Source of the DNA: Acidimicrobiaceae bacterium
GTDB lineage: Bacteria; Actinomycetota; Acidimicrobiia; Acidimicrobiales; RAAP-2
Reading direction: 5' to 3'
DNA: 47,718 bases
Assembly: GCA_003138855.1 (NCBI GenBank)
Contig: PLHF01000058.1
Coordinates: 1-47,718, forward strand
Below, piece after piece: positions 26,316 through 34,675 of the stretch (its first letter is position 1; each line of letters starts with the position of its first letter). Below the pieces are notes generated by a model that was given only the letters and a program-made list of their open reading frames with translations, was not told the origin of the DNA and searched no databases. A program made the position numbers and the translations under genes.

Positions 26316-29015
26316 GTGGCACGGGGAAGGCTACGGCTCTATCTCGGTGCCGCCCCCGGTGTGGGCAAGACCTTCGCCATGCTCAACGAGGGATGGCGAC
26401 GCAAGGAGCGCGGCACCGACGTGGTCATCGGCTGGGTGCAGGACCACGAACGGCCCCAGACCGATGCGCAGATCCGGGATCTGCCCGTGTTCCCGCGCCG
26501 GGCCGGCGAGTACCGGGGCCAGACCTTCGAGGAGATGGACCTCGATGGTCTGCTCGAACGGAAACCCGAGTTTGTGCTGGTCGACGAGCTGGCCCACACC
26601 AACGTGCCGGGGTCGAAGCACACCAAGCGGTGGCAGGACGTCGAAGAGCTGCTCGATGCCGGTATCAACGTCATCTCCACCGTCAACCTCCAGCACCTCG
26701 AGTCGCTCAACGACGTCGTGGAGCGCATCACCGGTGTCGCCCAGCAGGAGACGGTGCCCGACCGGGTGGTGAGGGCGGCCGACCAGCTGGAGCTGGTCGA
26801 CATGGCCCCCGAGGCCCTCCGCCGGCGCCTGGCCCACGGGAACGTCTACCCACCCGAGCGCATCGATGCCGCACTGGCCAACTACTTCCGCACCGGGAAT
26901 CTCACCGCACTGCGCGAGCTCACCCTGCTTTGGGTCGCCGACCGGGTCGACGAGGAGCTCAGCAGCTACCGCGAGCGCCACGGCATCGCCGGGCCGTGGG
27001 AGACCAAGGAACGCGTGGTGGTCTCCCTGACCGGATCGACCGGCAGCGCGGTGCTCATCCGCCGGGCGGCACGCATGGCCATGCGCACCAAGGCCGAACT
27101 GGTCGGCGTCCACGTGCGCAGCGACGACGGGCTCTCCGACCAGGGCTCGACCGGACTGGGCAAGAACCGGGCGCTGCTCGACGACCTCGGGGGACGCTTC
27201 GTCGAGGTCGTCGGCGCAGACGTCGCACCTGCCCTGATACAGGTGGCCCGGGCCGAGAACGCCACCCAACTGGTACTCGGCGCCACCCACCGGAGCCGGC
27301 TCACCGAGTTCGTCCGCGGTTCCGTCATCAACTCGGTCATCCGGGCAGCCGGGGGAGCCCTGGACATCCACGTCATCGCCACCGACGCGCCGTCCGCCAC
27401 CGATGTCAAGGAGGAGGAGGAAGCCGAGGACGGGCGGCCGGTGGGGGGCGCGGGCGGCACCGCGCCGGCGCGCCTGCACCGAAGCCTGCTCTCTCCTCTC
27501 CCGGTCCGCCGGCGGGTCGCCGCCCTGATCATCGGCGTCATCGGCTTCCCCTTATTGACGCTGCTCCTCACCACCGCCAGCAGCAGCCACGCCGACCTGG
27601 CCACCGCCCTCAGCTCGTACCTCGTGCTGGTGGTCGTGGTGGCAGCCACCGGCGGGGTGTGGCCGGCAGTGCTGGCGGCGCTGGCCGGATTCCTCCTGTC
27701 CAACTACTACTTCGCTCCGCCCATCCATACCTTCACCATCACCAACGCACGGGACATTCTGGCGCTGGTCATGTTTCTGGTCACGGCCGGGGTGGTCAGC
27801 GTGCTGGTGGACCTCGCCGCCAGGAGGACGGCCACGGCCCTGCAGGCCCGGTCCGACGCGCGGACGCTGGCGCGCGTCGCCGGCCGGATGGTGGCCCCCG
27901 AGGGCAATCCGTTGCCCGCCGTGCTGGACGAGCTGGTGGTCGCCTTCCGCCTCGAAGCGGCGGCCGTCCTACGCTCCGGACCGGAGCCGGGCCGACCGCC
28001 TGCCGCCGCGGGAGTCGACGACCACTCCACCCGAACATGGTCGAGCGTGGTGGCTGCCGGCCCACGGCCACCCCTGTCCCCCGCCGAGGCCACGGTGGTC
28101 CTGCCCCTCACCGACCAGGAGATCCTGGCCATCCGAGGGCCGGGGCTGAGCGCCGAGGACCGCGACATCCTGGCTGCCTTCGCCGCCCAGCTGGCAACTG
28201 CTCTCCAGAGCGACCGGCTCCATGCCGAAGCCGCCGAGGCGGACGCGCTGGCCAAGGCCAACCAGCTGCGCTCTGCTCTGCTGGCCGCGGTCAGCCACGA
28301 CCTCCGCACGCCGTTGGCCTCCATCAAGGCGGCGGCGTCAAGCCTCCTGTCGGACCAGCTCGACTTCGGGCCCGAGGAGACCCACATCCTTCTCCAGACC
28401 ATCGACGACGAGTCGGACCGGATGAGCAACCTGGTCGAGAACCTGCTCGACATGAGCCGCCTGGAGACCGGCTCGATGGATGTGCTCCACGAGTCCACCG
28501 ACGTCGGCGAACTGATCGCTGCCGCCATCGAGAGCCTGGGGCCCCGCGGCGCCGAGGTCACGGCCGACGTGCCGGTCTCCCTCCCCCGGGTCAGCACCGA
28601 CCCGGTACTGCTGGAGCGGGCGGTGGCCAACCTGGTCGACAACGCGCTCATCCATGCCCGCGGGCGTGGGCTGCGCATCGAGGCGGGGCCGGTTTCCGGC
28701 AGGGTCGACATCCGGGTGATCGACCGTGGTCCGGGCATCCCCCGGGAGGATCGGGACGTGGTGTTCCAGCCGTTCCAGCGTCTGGGGGACGCCGAGCACC
28801 GGGTGGGGGTCGGGCTGGGCCTCGCCGTGTCGCGGGGATTCGTGGAGGCGGCCGGTGGCGAGCTCGACATCGAGGACACCCCAGGCGGTGGCTGCACGAT
28901 GGTCATCCGGCTGCCTGCCACCGACCCGGTGGACGAGCCCGACCCGGAGGCAGCCGACGGGGTCGTCCCGACGCCGCCCACCGAGGCCGGCTCCAGGTCC
29001 GGAACGATGCCATGA
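26316..29015 (+). CDS. kdpD: Sensor histidine kinase KdpD
   Basis: 899 aa. The domain order is KdpD nucleotide-binding domain with Walker A GAAPGVGKT (11-19) and the DELAHTN motif, then a USP-like domain (about 230-350), four membrane helices of DUF4118 (about 400-500), a GAF-like domain, and the kinase core. The phosphorylated His is His661 in AVSHDLRTPL, with an ATPase domain after it (NLVDNALIHA, DRGPGIP, GVGLGLAVS). It senses potassium limitation or turgor and controls KdpE phosphorylation. The GTG at 26316 follows a GGGAGGAGGAC ribosome site. It overlaps kdpE by four bases. Confidence 0.97.
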   Translation: MARGRLRLYLGAAPGVGKTFAMLNEGWRRKERGTDVVIGWVQDHERPQTDAQIRDLPVFPRRAGEYRGQTFEEMDLDGLLERKPEFVLVDELAHTNVPGSKHTKRWQDVEELLDAGINVISTVNLQHLESLNDVVERITGVAQQETVPDRVVRAADQLELVDMAPEALRRRLAHGNVYPPERIDAALANYFRTGNLTALRELTLLWVADRVDEELSSYRERHGIAGPWETKERVVVSLTGSTGSAVLIRRAARMAMRTKAELVGVHVRSDDGLSDQGSTGLGKNRALLDDLGGRFVEVVGADVAPALIQVARAENATQLVLGATHRSRLTEFVRGSVINSVIRAAGGALDIHVIATDAPSATDVKEEEEAEDGRPVGGAGGTAPARLHRSLLSPLPVRRRVAALIIGVIGFPLLTLLLTTASSSHADLATALSSYLVLVVVVAATGGVWPAVLAALAGFLLSNYYFAPPIHTFTITNARDILALVMFLVTAGVVSVLVDLAARRTATALQARSDARTLARVAGRMVAPEGNPLPAVLDELVVAFRLEAAAVLRSGPEPGRPPAAAGVDDHSTRTWSSVVAAGPRPPLSPAEATVVLPLTDQEILAIRGPGLSAEDRDILAAFAAQLATALQSDRLHAEAAEADALAKANQLRSALLAAVSHDLRTPLASIKAAASSLLSDQLDFGPEETHILLQTIDDESDRMSNLVENLLDMSRLETGSMDVLHESTDVGELIAAAIESLGPRGAEVTADVPVSLPRVSTDPVLLERAVANLVDNALIHARGRGLRIEAGPVSGRVDIRVIDRGPGIPREDRDVVFQPFQRLGDAEHRVGVGLGLAVSRGFVEAAGGELDIEDTPGGGCTMVIRLPATDPVDEPDPEAADGVVPTPPTEAGSRSGTMP

Positions 29016-29740
29016 CCCCTCTGTCCCCCCAGCAGGACCACAGCGTTGCCACATCGGGCGAATCGGGCACCAAGGTGCTTGTGGTCGACGACGATGCAGC
29101 CCTGCTGCGGGCCCTGACCATCAGCCTGACCGCCCGCGGGTACGAGGTGGTGGGGGCCCGCAGCGGCGAGGAGGGCCTGGATCGGGCTGCGCACCGGCAC
29201 CCTGACATCGTGCTGCTCGACCTGGGCCTGCCGGGGATCGACGGCCGTGAGGTCATCCAGGGCCTCCGGGGATGGAGCTCGGTGCCGATCATCGTGCTGT
29301 CCGCCCGGCACCAGAGTGTCAGCAAGGTGCAGGCGCTCGACCTCGGAGCCGACGACTACCTGACGAAGCCGTTCGGCATGGACGAGCTCCTGGCCCGGCT
29401 CCGCGCCGCACTGCGCCGCACCGTCACCGAACCCGAGGAGCCCCTGGTGGAGGCGGAGGGGTTCACGGTGGACCTGGTGGCCAAGCGGGTGACCCGCGCC
29501 GGTGTCGACGTGCACCTCACCCCCAAGGAGTGGGACATCGTCGAGGTGCTGGTCCGCAACCCCGGTCGGCTGGTGTCCCAGCGCCAGCTGCTCCAGGACG
29601 TGTGGGGCCCCGGGTACGAGACCGAGACGGAGTACCTGCGGGTGCTCATGGGCCGGGTGCGCCGCAAACTGGAGCTGGACCACTCGCGCCCCCGCCACTT
29701 CCGCACCGAGCCGGGCATGGGGTACCGCTTCGAGCCCTGA
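29012..29740 (+). CDS. kdpE: Response regulator KdpE (OmpR family)
   Basis: 242 aa. The receiver domain has Asp70 in LLDLGLPG as phosphoacceptor, an acidic pocket VVDDD (25-28) and Lys in LTKPFGM. The C-terminal OmpR-type winged helix runs from about 145 to the end (LTPKEWDIVEVL, RVRRKLE, GMGYRFEP). When phosphorylated by KdpD it should activate the kdp genes. Its ATG overlaps the kdpD stop (ATGA). A decayed second copy of its last DNA-binding segment is found about 770 bases downstream. Confidence 0.97.
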   Translation: MTPLSPQQDHSVATSGESGTKVLVVDDDAALLRALTISLTARGYEVVGARSGEEGLDRAAHRHPDIVLLDLGLPGIDGREVIQGLRGWSSVPIIVLSARHQSVSKVQALDLGADDYLTKPFGMDELLARLRAALRRTVTEPEEPLVEAEGFTVDLVAKRVTRAGVDVHLTPKEWDIVEVLVRNPGRLVSQRQLLQDVWGPGYETETEYLRVLMGRVRRKLELDHSRPRHFRTEPGMGYRFEP

Positions 29741-29873
29741 CCGCGGCCTGAGCCGGCCGGACGGGGTTCCCGGGACCCTCCCGTTCACGATTTCTTCATG
29801 GGTGACCCCAGCATTTTCACAACATGTTCATGCCCTGCACCAATACATTTGAAATGACCACGGAGGTGTAGTG

Positions 29874-30368
29874 ATGTGGGATCGTTTGTTGCTTGCGATC
29901 GACCAATTCGACTCGGGCCAGGCCGCTCTTGACTTCACCACAGGGTTCGCGGCTGCGTCCGGGGCCGACGTGCGGGTGTTCCACGCCCGCGAGCTGTCGA
30001 AGTGCACGAGGGTCCCTCCTCTCGAGACCGCGGCCGACGCCCGATTCATCGTGGACGAAGCGGTCTTCCGTCTGCGCCTGGCGAGCATCGGCGCAGAGGG
30101 TCGGGCTTGTTCCGCGCGCGAAGAGCAGGTTGCGAGCCGAATCGTGGACGAGGCATCACAATGGCGGTGCGATGCGATCGTCCTCGGATCCCGTCGACTT
30201 CGAGGAATCAGCCGGCTCTCCGGATGGGGCGTCAGAGAGCGCATCCTGCGGCTCTCGCCACTACCGGTGATTGTGACCCCGCAACCCCTCCTCATCAGGA
30301 AGCGCCGCCCAATGGTGTCGGCATCCGACGCCGTCGACCGGGACGGGGTTCGCTCGCGGCGTCACTGA
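29874..30368 (+). CDS. Universal stress protein (UspA) family protein
   Basis: 164 aa, one Usp domain, starting MWDRLLLAIDQFDSGQAAL and ending with CDAIVLGSRR and LSPLPVIVTP. Usp proteins either bind ATP or not. The ATP motif expected after the LGS strand is degraded here: Arg instead of the second Gly, and Val where Ser/Thr should follow the last Gly. So nucleotide binding is doubtful. The ATG at 29874 has GGAGG seven bases before it; GTG at 29871 is also in frame. It follows the kdp operon after about 130 bases. KdpD itself contains a Usp-like domain, so a role near potassium sensing is conceivable, but only from position. Confidence 0.85.
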   Translation: MWDRLLLAIDQFDSGQAALDFTTGFAAASGADVRVFHARELSKCTRVPPLETAADARFIVDEAVFRLRLASIGAEGRACSAREEQVASRIVDEASQWRCDAIVLGSRRLRGISRLSGWGVRERILRLSPLPVIVTPQPLLIRKRRPMVSASDAVDRDGVRSRRH

Positions 30369-30508
30369 CCAGGGAGCGCCTGCTGGGGCTGGTATCGGAA
30401 TCGATCGCACGGACCTGGGCCGTGTGCGCCGCAAGCCCGGGATGTACCACTGACCTGGCCCACCGCGTCCGCACCGAGTCGGGTATGGGCCACCGCTTCG
30501 ATCCCTGA
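30367..30508 (+). pseudogene. Decayed OmpR-type winged-helix fragment (kdpE-like)
   Basis: Two blocks match kdpE. Bases 30417-30434 match 29650-29667 at 17 of 18 positions, and 30469-30508 match the last 40 bases of kdpE (29701-29740) at 35 of 40, ending with the same stop. The distance between the blocks differs by one base, so the reading frame changes from GRVRRK to RTESGMGHRFDP. Most of the gene is gone. It is a relic of a second response regulator of the KdpE type. Confidence 0.75.
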
Positions 30509-30533
30509 GGGGCGTCGCCTACGATCGACGGCC

Positions 30534-31610
30534 GTGGACCGTCGCACCGTGGAGATCTACGACGACCGCGGCCTCCAATGGGCCGCCACCCACGCCACCG
30601 CCGGCCGACGCTCCGAGGCAGCGTCGTTTGCCGCCCGGGTGCCACCGGATGCGACCCGCATCGACCTCGGGTGCGGCGCCGGCCGCTACCTCCCCTACCT
30701 GGGCCGGCCCGCCATCGCCTTCGATGCCTCCTCGGTGATGCTCGACGCGTGCCGGGCCGCCTTCCCCGACGCCCTCTACGTCCAGGGCGATGTGGAGCGG
30801 CTTCCTTTCACCCGGGGGTCGGTGGGTGGGGCGTGGTCGTGGATGACCCACCTTCATGTGGCGAGGGACCGGCTGCCCATGGCGCTGTGGGACCTCCACC
30901 GGGTGCTGGCGGTGGGCGCCCCCTTCGAGGTCCAGGTCCTCGAAGGGGAGTACGAAGGCGATGCGCTGGACGGGGACGAGGTCGGCGGGCGCTTCTTCGC
31001 CGGCTGGCGTCCCGACCGACTGGGGGATGTGGTGGCCGGGGCCGGCTTCGCCGTCGAGGACGGCTCCCTCTCCGTGTCCGGAGACGAGGTGCGGCTGCGG
31101 GCGGTGCGCAGCCGCACGCTGGCCGACACCGTGGGCGAGGGCATGCGGATGCTGGTCTGCGGCGTCAACCCGTCGCTGTACTCGGCCGATGCCGGGGTCG
31201 GGTACGCCCGACCGGGCAACCGGTTCTGGCCGGCCGCCCTGCAGGCGGGCATCGTCGGAAAGGACCGGGACCCGGCGGACGCCCTGTGCGCCCACGGCAT
31301 GGGGATGACCGACTTCGTCAAACGGGCCACCCGCACGGCGGCCGAGGTGACGGTCGACGAGTACCGGTACGGCTTCGACCGGGTGGAGCGGCTCGTCCGC
31401 TGGCTGCAGCCGGGGGCGGTGTGCTTCGTGGGCCTCTCGGGCTGGAGGACCGTGGTCGGCCCGAGAGCGGTCGCCGGACTCCAGCCGGAGGAGATCGGCG
31501 GCAGGCCGGCCTACGTGATGCCCTCGACCAGCGGCCTCAACGCCCGCACCTCCCTCGAGGAGCTCACCGGACACCTCCGTCGCGCATGGGAGGTAGGCGG
31601 CGGAGGGTGA
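30534..31610 (+). CDS. Methyltransferase - mismatch-specific DNA glycosylase (Mug/TDG) fusion
   Basis: 358 aa. Residues 1-195 form a class I SAM-dependent methyltransferase with motif I DLGCGAG (44-50) and the acidic FDASSVML strand end. Residues 205-350 form a Mug/TDG-type uracil-DNA glycosylase: GVNPS with the catalytic Asn212, GYARPGNRFWPA, and MPSTSGLNA (329-337), all aligned with E. coli Mug. Mug removes uracil or etheno-cytosine from mispairs. What the methyltransferase half acts on is unknown; its motif set resembles small-molecule methyltransferases more than DNA ones. The GTG at 30534 lies just after the kdpE relic. There is no frameshift between the two halves. Confidence 0.88.
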   Translation: MDRRTVEIYDDRGLQWAATHATAGRRSEAASFAARVPPDATRIDLGCGAGRYLPYLGRPAIAFDASSVMLDACRAAFPDALYVQGDVERLPFTRGSVGGAWSWMTHLHVARDRLPMALWDLHRVLAVGAPFEVQVLEGEYEGDALDGDEVGGRFFAGWRPDRLGDVVAGAGFAVEDGSLSVSGDEVRLRAVRSRTLADTVGEGMRMLVCGVNPSLYSADAGVGYARPGNRFWPAALQAGIVGKDRDPADALCAHGMGMTDFVKRATRTAAEVTVDEYRYGFDRVERLVRWLQPGAVCFVGLSGWRTVVGPRAVAGLQPEEIGGRPAYVMPSTSGLNARTSLEELTGHLRRAWEVGGGG

Positions 31611-31647
31611 CCTCGAAGGTCGGCGCACTCGGGGCGGTGCGCAGTGA

Positions 31648-32070
31648 TCAGGAGGCCCAGGGACCGACCCCCCCGATGCGGGTGGGGGTGATCCTGACCA
31701 CGAAGCCCACCTCGGGGTCGTCCACCGGGGGGAACCTCACGCCGGGCCCCAGGTAGACCTCGGCCAGTCGCTGCAGGAGCGGGGCGGCGCCCCCGAGGGT
31801 CACCTCCGCAGTCCCCTGCACCACCAGGTAGTGGTCGAGCCCGTGCTCGTCGCTCCCCTCGGCCTCGATGGACAACGCGACCCGGGGGTCGCGTTGCAGG
31901 TTCTGCACCTTGCGCCATGCCGCCATGTGGGCGGTGACGATCTGGTCCCCGTCGACTCCCACCCAGACCAGCGACACCTGGGGGCTGCCATCGGGGTTGA
32001 GGGTCACCATGTGGCCCAGCCTCCCCGCGGTCACCACGTCCCGCACCTGATCGGTCAGCAGCGTGCTCAT
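31648..32070 (-). CDS. PPOX-class F420/FMN-dependent oxidoreductase
   Basis: 140 aa. A split-barrel flavin/deazaflavin-binding protein of the pyridoxamine-phosphate-oxidase-like group. It has GHMVTLNPDGSPQVSLVWVGVDGD, VQNLQRDPRVALSIE, and the ending ITPTRIGGVGPW. Many actinobacterial members bind F420 and reduce quinones, biliverdin or enoate substrates; others use FMN or only bind. Cofactor choice cannot be told here. The GPW ending is typical of the subgroup with fixed length near 140. It ends close to the convergent glycosylase fusion gene. Confidence 0.88.
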   Translation of the reverse strand: MSTLLTDQVRDVVTAGRLGHMVTLNPDGSPQVSLVWVGVDGDQIVTAHMAAWRKVQNLQRDPRVALSIEAEGSDEHGLDHYLVVQGTAEVTLGGAAPLLQRLAEVYLGPGVRFPPVDDPEVGFVVRITPTRIGGVGPWAS

Positions 32071-32101
32071 CGTTCCTCCTCCTCCGGCGCGAGTTTTCCC
32101 A

Positions 32102-32401
32102 TCAGTAGAGCCCGTCGACCGGGCCGTAGTGATCGGCCACCGGTGGTGACGCGAAGTACGGCCCGATCAATGCCCGCCATTGGGCGAACGCCTCGGACTG
32201 GCGGAAGCCCACCAGGTGATCGTCAACTGTCTCCCACTCGACGAGCAGGAGGTACCGGTCGGGCGATTCGACCCCCCGGTGCAGCTCCAGCGAGATGAAT
32301 CCGTGAGCACGGGAGATGACCGATCGGGCCTCGATCAGGGCAGCCTCGAACTCTGTGGCAGTCCCGGGTCGAACGGTGATCACGGTGTGCTCGAGGACCA
32401 T
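32102..32401 (-). CDS. Antibiotic biosynthesis monooxygenase (ABM) domain protein
   Basis: 99 aa, a single ABM ferredoxin-like domain: VLEHTVITVRPG, FEAALIEARSVI, the conserved GFISLELHRG and YLLLVEWET, then HLVGFRQSEAF. Such dimers act as cofactor-free monooxygenases, haem-degrading enzymes or only as small-molecule binders. The ATG at 32401 gives the normal domain start; the longer frame upstream is not conserved. It lies about 30 bases beyond the PPOX gene start and may be co-transcribed with it leftwards. Confidence 0.85.
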   Translation of the reverse strand: MVLEHTVITVRPGTATEFEAALIEARSVISRAHGFISLELHRGVESPDRYLLLVEWETVDDHLVGFRQSEAFAQWRALIGPYFASPPVADHYGPVDGLY

Positions 32402-32589
32402 GCGACGCGACGCTACCTGCAGTGTGGCGCGGATGCGACAGACAGCTGCCCGGCTTCCACATGGCACCGTGCTTCGGAATGCCGCCGCCGGCTCCGGCGT
32501 TGAACCGGGAGATCACCTCGCTGACCGCAGTTGGCTCCCCGTGAGGATGCGAGGCGGGAGGGCAGCACGAACAGAACAAGGAGCAATTG

Positions 32590-33288
32590 GTGAAGGTCGA
32601 GATCTGGTCCGATGTGGTGTGCCCCTGGTGCTATGTGGGGAAGCGGCAGTTCGAGACAGCCCTGGCCGAGTTCCCCCACGCCGACCAGGTGTCCGTGGAG
32701 TGGAGGAGCTTCGAGCTCGAGCCCGGTGCTCCCCCGGCCACGGACTCGAGCATGGCCGAGGTGCTCCAACGCAAGTACGGGATGACCGGGGAGCAGGCGG
32801 CGGCCGCCAATCAGCGGATGACGGCGCTCGCTGCCGGCGTGGGCCTCGAGTACCACCTCGACCGGGTGCAGCTCGGCAACACCTTCGACGCCCACCGGCT
32901 CATCCACCTGGCAGCCGTCCACGGGCTCGCAGATGCCATGAAGGAACGGCTGCTGGCCGCGTACTTCACCGAAGGCCAGGCCATCGGAGAGACGGCAACG
33001 CTACAGCGCCTGGCCATCGAGGTCGGGCTCGACCCCGACGAAGTCGCCTCCACCCTCGCCGGTAGGGAGTTCGCCGACGAAGTCCGGGGGGACGAGGCAC
33101 GGGCCGTCGCCCTGGGCGCCACCGGCGTGCCGTTCTTCGTCATCGACGAGACCTACGGGGTCGCCGGGGCTCAACCGTCCGACGTCCTGTTGGGTGCCCT
33201 GGAACGGGCCTGGTCCGAGTCCCACCCGATCGTCATGATCGACGAGGCAGGCGCCGCCTCCTGTGCGGACGACAGCTGTTCGATCTGA
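32590..33288 (+). CDS. DsbA-family (FrnE-like) thiol oxidoreductase
   Basis: 232 aa. The thioredoxin-fold active site CPWC is at residues 11-14, followed by Y. A long helical insertion (about 65-160) and the cis-Pro loop GATGVPFFVID follow, as in FrnE and 2-hydroxychromene-2-carboxylate isomerase relatives. There is no signal peptide, so it acts in the cytoplasm. A C-terminal extension with two more cysteines (ASCADDSCSI) resembles the extra motif of FrnE proteins linked to oxidative-stress tolerance. AAGGAG lies six bases before the GTG at 32590; a TTG at 32587 is too close to the ribosome site. Confidence 0.9.
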   Translation: MKVEIWSDVVCPWCYVGKRQFETALAEFPHADQVSVEWRSFELEPGAPPATDSSMAEVLQRKYGMTGEQAAAANQRMTALAAGVGLEYHLDRVQLGNTFDAHRLIHLAAVHGLADAMKERLLAAYFTEGQAIGETATLQRLAIEVGLDPDEVASTLAGREFADEVRGDEARAVALGATGVPFFVIDETYGVAGAQPSDVLLGALERAWSESHPIVMIDEAGAASCADDSCSI

Positions 33289-33729
33289 GGGGCGCCCCGC
33301 TAAGCCTCCGAGCATGCCGTAGGCCACGCTGACCGTCAGCGTGGCCACCAGGCGGCGGTCGGCCACCATCACCTGGCGGAACTCGTCCCAATCCGGGTGC
33401 TCGCCCTGTGCCGCCCGATACATCGCGACCAGCTCCTCGACCACGGGGTCGTCGGCTACCTCGGCTACCTCGGACAGGGCCGCGGTCCCCTCGAGCACCA
33501 CGTAGGCAAAGAAGTCCCCGCGGGTCACGTGCAGGGAGGCGCGAGGGTCGCGGCGAAGGTTCTTCGTCTTCGCCCGCCCGTCGGTCACCGAGATCCGGAC
33601 GGCGTACCGCTCCCTCGCCAGGTAGAGGATGTTGGACAGCTGGGGCCGGCCGTCACGCTTGAGAGTGGCCAGCACCCCTTGGCGGTGCTGGGCGGCGAAG
33701 GCGAAGGCCTGGTCGAGGTCGATACCCAT
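33001..33729 (-). CDS. PPOX-class protein with antisense C-terminal read-through
   Basis: 242 aa as the frame stands. Residues 1 to about 142 are a complete PPOX-class F420-type domain (QGVLATLKRDGRPQLSNILY, NLRRDPRASLHV, MVADRRLV, VAYGML). The family normally stops right there. Here the frame runs another 290 bases antisense to the DsbA gene, giving a Gly/Arg/Asp-rich tail without family match. Directly after MLGG the sequence GGCTTAG would give a TAG if one T were absent, so a single-base insertion (real or a sequencing error) probably removed the stop. The true protein likely ends near 33303. Confidence 0.75.
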   Translation of the reverse strand: MGIDLDQAFAFAAQHRQGVLATLKRDGRPQLSNILYLARERYAVRISVTDGRAKTKNLRRDPRASLHVTRGDFFAYVVLEGTAALSEVAEVADDPVVEELVAMYRAAQGEHPDWDEFRQVMVADRRLVATLTVSVAYGMLGGLAGRPSDRTAVVRTGGGACLVDHDDRVGLGPGPFQGTQQDVGRLSPGDPVGLVDDEERHAGGAQGDGPCLVPPDFVGELPTGEGGGDFVGVEPDLDGQAL

Positions 33730-33787
33730 TGCCCCAAGGTATCCCGGGGCCGGTTGTTCCGGCGCCCGGAGCCCTGGGCCGAGCTGC

Positions 33788-34675
33788 TCAGGCGTCCCGC
33801 CGCACGAGGACCCAGCCGCCGATGACCACGATGACCGCGGCATAGAGCGCCAGGGTGCCGGCCGCCGCCCACGGCGACATGAGCACCCCGGCGAAGTCCG
33901 TCTTGCGGGTGGTCACCACGATCATGGCCAGACCGAGGTTTGACGGCAGGTACCGCTCGATCGAGTTGCTGATGCTCGAGGGGAGGATCTGGATGATCAA
34001 CGGGAGCACCAGGAGCAACCCGACGTAGAGCGAGATCGCCCCGGCGGTGTGCCGGAGGATGAAGCCGATCCCCAAGGCGATGATGGTGAGGAGGACCAGG
34101 TAGACGCCACAGAGGAACACGGCACGTGCGGCCCCGGGGCTGGTGATGCTGGCCACCGGGATCGTCGGGCTCTTGAGCTGTGCCACGATCGAGCTGCCGG
34201 AAGGAAGGGCCTTCCCCCCGTGCGCCGTCAGCACGGCCTGGCTGACGAAGAACGAGGCGAACGCCGTCAGCTCGGCCACCACGAAGATCACCGCCGCGAT
34301 GACGATGCCCTTGGCCGCCAACACGGTGGTGCGGCGCGGAATGGTGGCCAGGGTCGTCCTGATCGAGCCGGTGGCGTACTCCGAGGTCACGATCAGTGCC
34401 CCGAGGACGCCGACGACGAACTGGGAGATGAACTCACCTGTCTGGGAGAACCGGACGGGGTCGAACTGGGCGCGGTCCACAACGCCCAAGCCGGCCCACC
34501 GGCCGGCCTCGATGTTGGTTACCAGCGCAGAGAGCCCGATTCCTGCGACCACGACGACGGCCAGGGCGATCCACGTCGATCGCACAGAGCGCAACTTGGT
34601 CCACTCGGAGAGGGTCTCCTCTCGCAGGCCGGCGCGGCCGCGCTCGATAGGGGGCAGCGTCGTGGCGACCGTCAT
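33788..34675 (-). CDS. ABC transporter permease (ABC-2 type)
   Basis: 295 aa. Six hydrophobic segments follow an N-terminal cytoplasmic stretch with SEWTKLRSVRSTW, the usual opening of actinobacterial ABC-2-type permeases. The segment VTSEYATGSIRTTLA, another hallmark, lies after the second helix. It should form an exporter with the ATPase encoded just upstream, whose TGA overlaps its ATG by one base. The cargo is unknown; such pairs often move peptides, lipids or drugs out of the cell. Confidence 0.9.
   Translation of the reverse strand: MTVATTLPPIERGRAGLREETLSEWTKLRSVRSTWIALAVVVVAGIGLSALVTNIEAGRWAGLGVVDRAQFDPVRFSQTGEFISQFVVGVLGALIVTSEYATGSIRTTLATIPRRTTVLAAKGIVIAAVIFVVAELTAFASFFVSQAVLTAHGGKALPSGSSIVAQLKSPTIPVASITSPGAARAVFLCGVYLVLLTIIALGIGFILRHTAGAISLYVGLLLVLPLIIQILPSSISNSIERYLPSNLGLAMIVVTTRKTDFAGVLMSPWAAAGTLALYAAVIVVIGGWVLVRRDA

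Noticed and set aside
26393..29011. Long second frame inside kdpD, joined in frame to kdpE
   Set aside because: Arg/Pro/Gly-rich shadow of kdpD; only the kdpE part from 29012 is genuine.
29765..29777. GGTTCCCGGGACC near-palindrome after kdpE, as terminator
   Set aside because: Short, imperfect and no T run follows.
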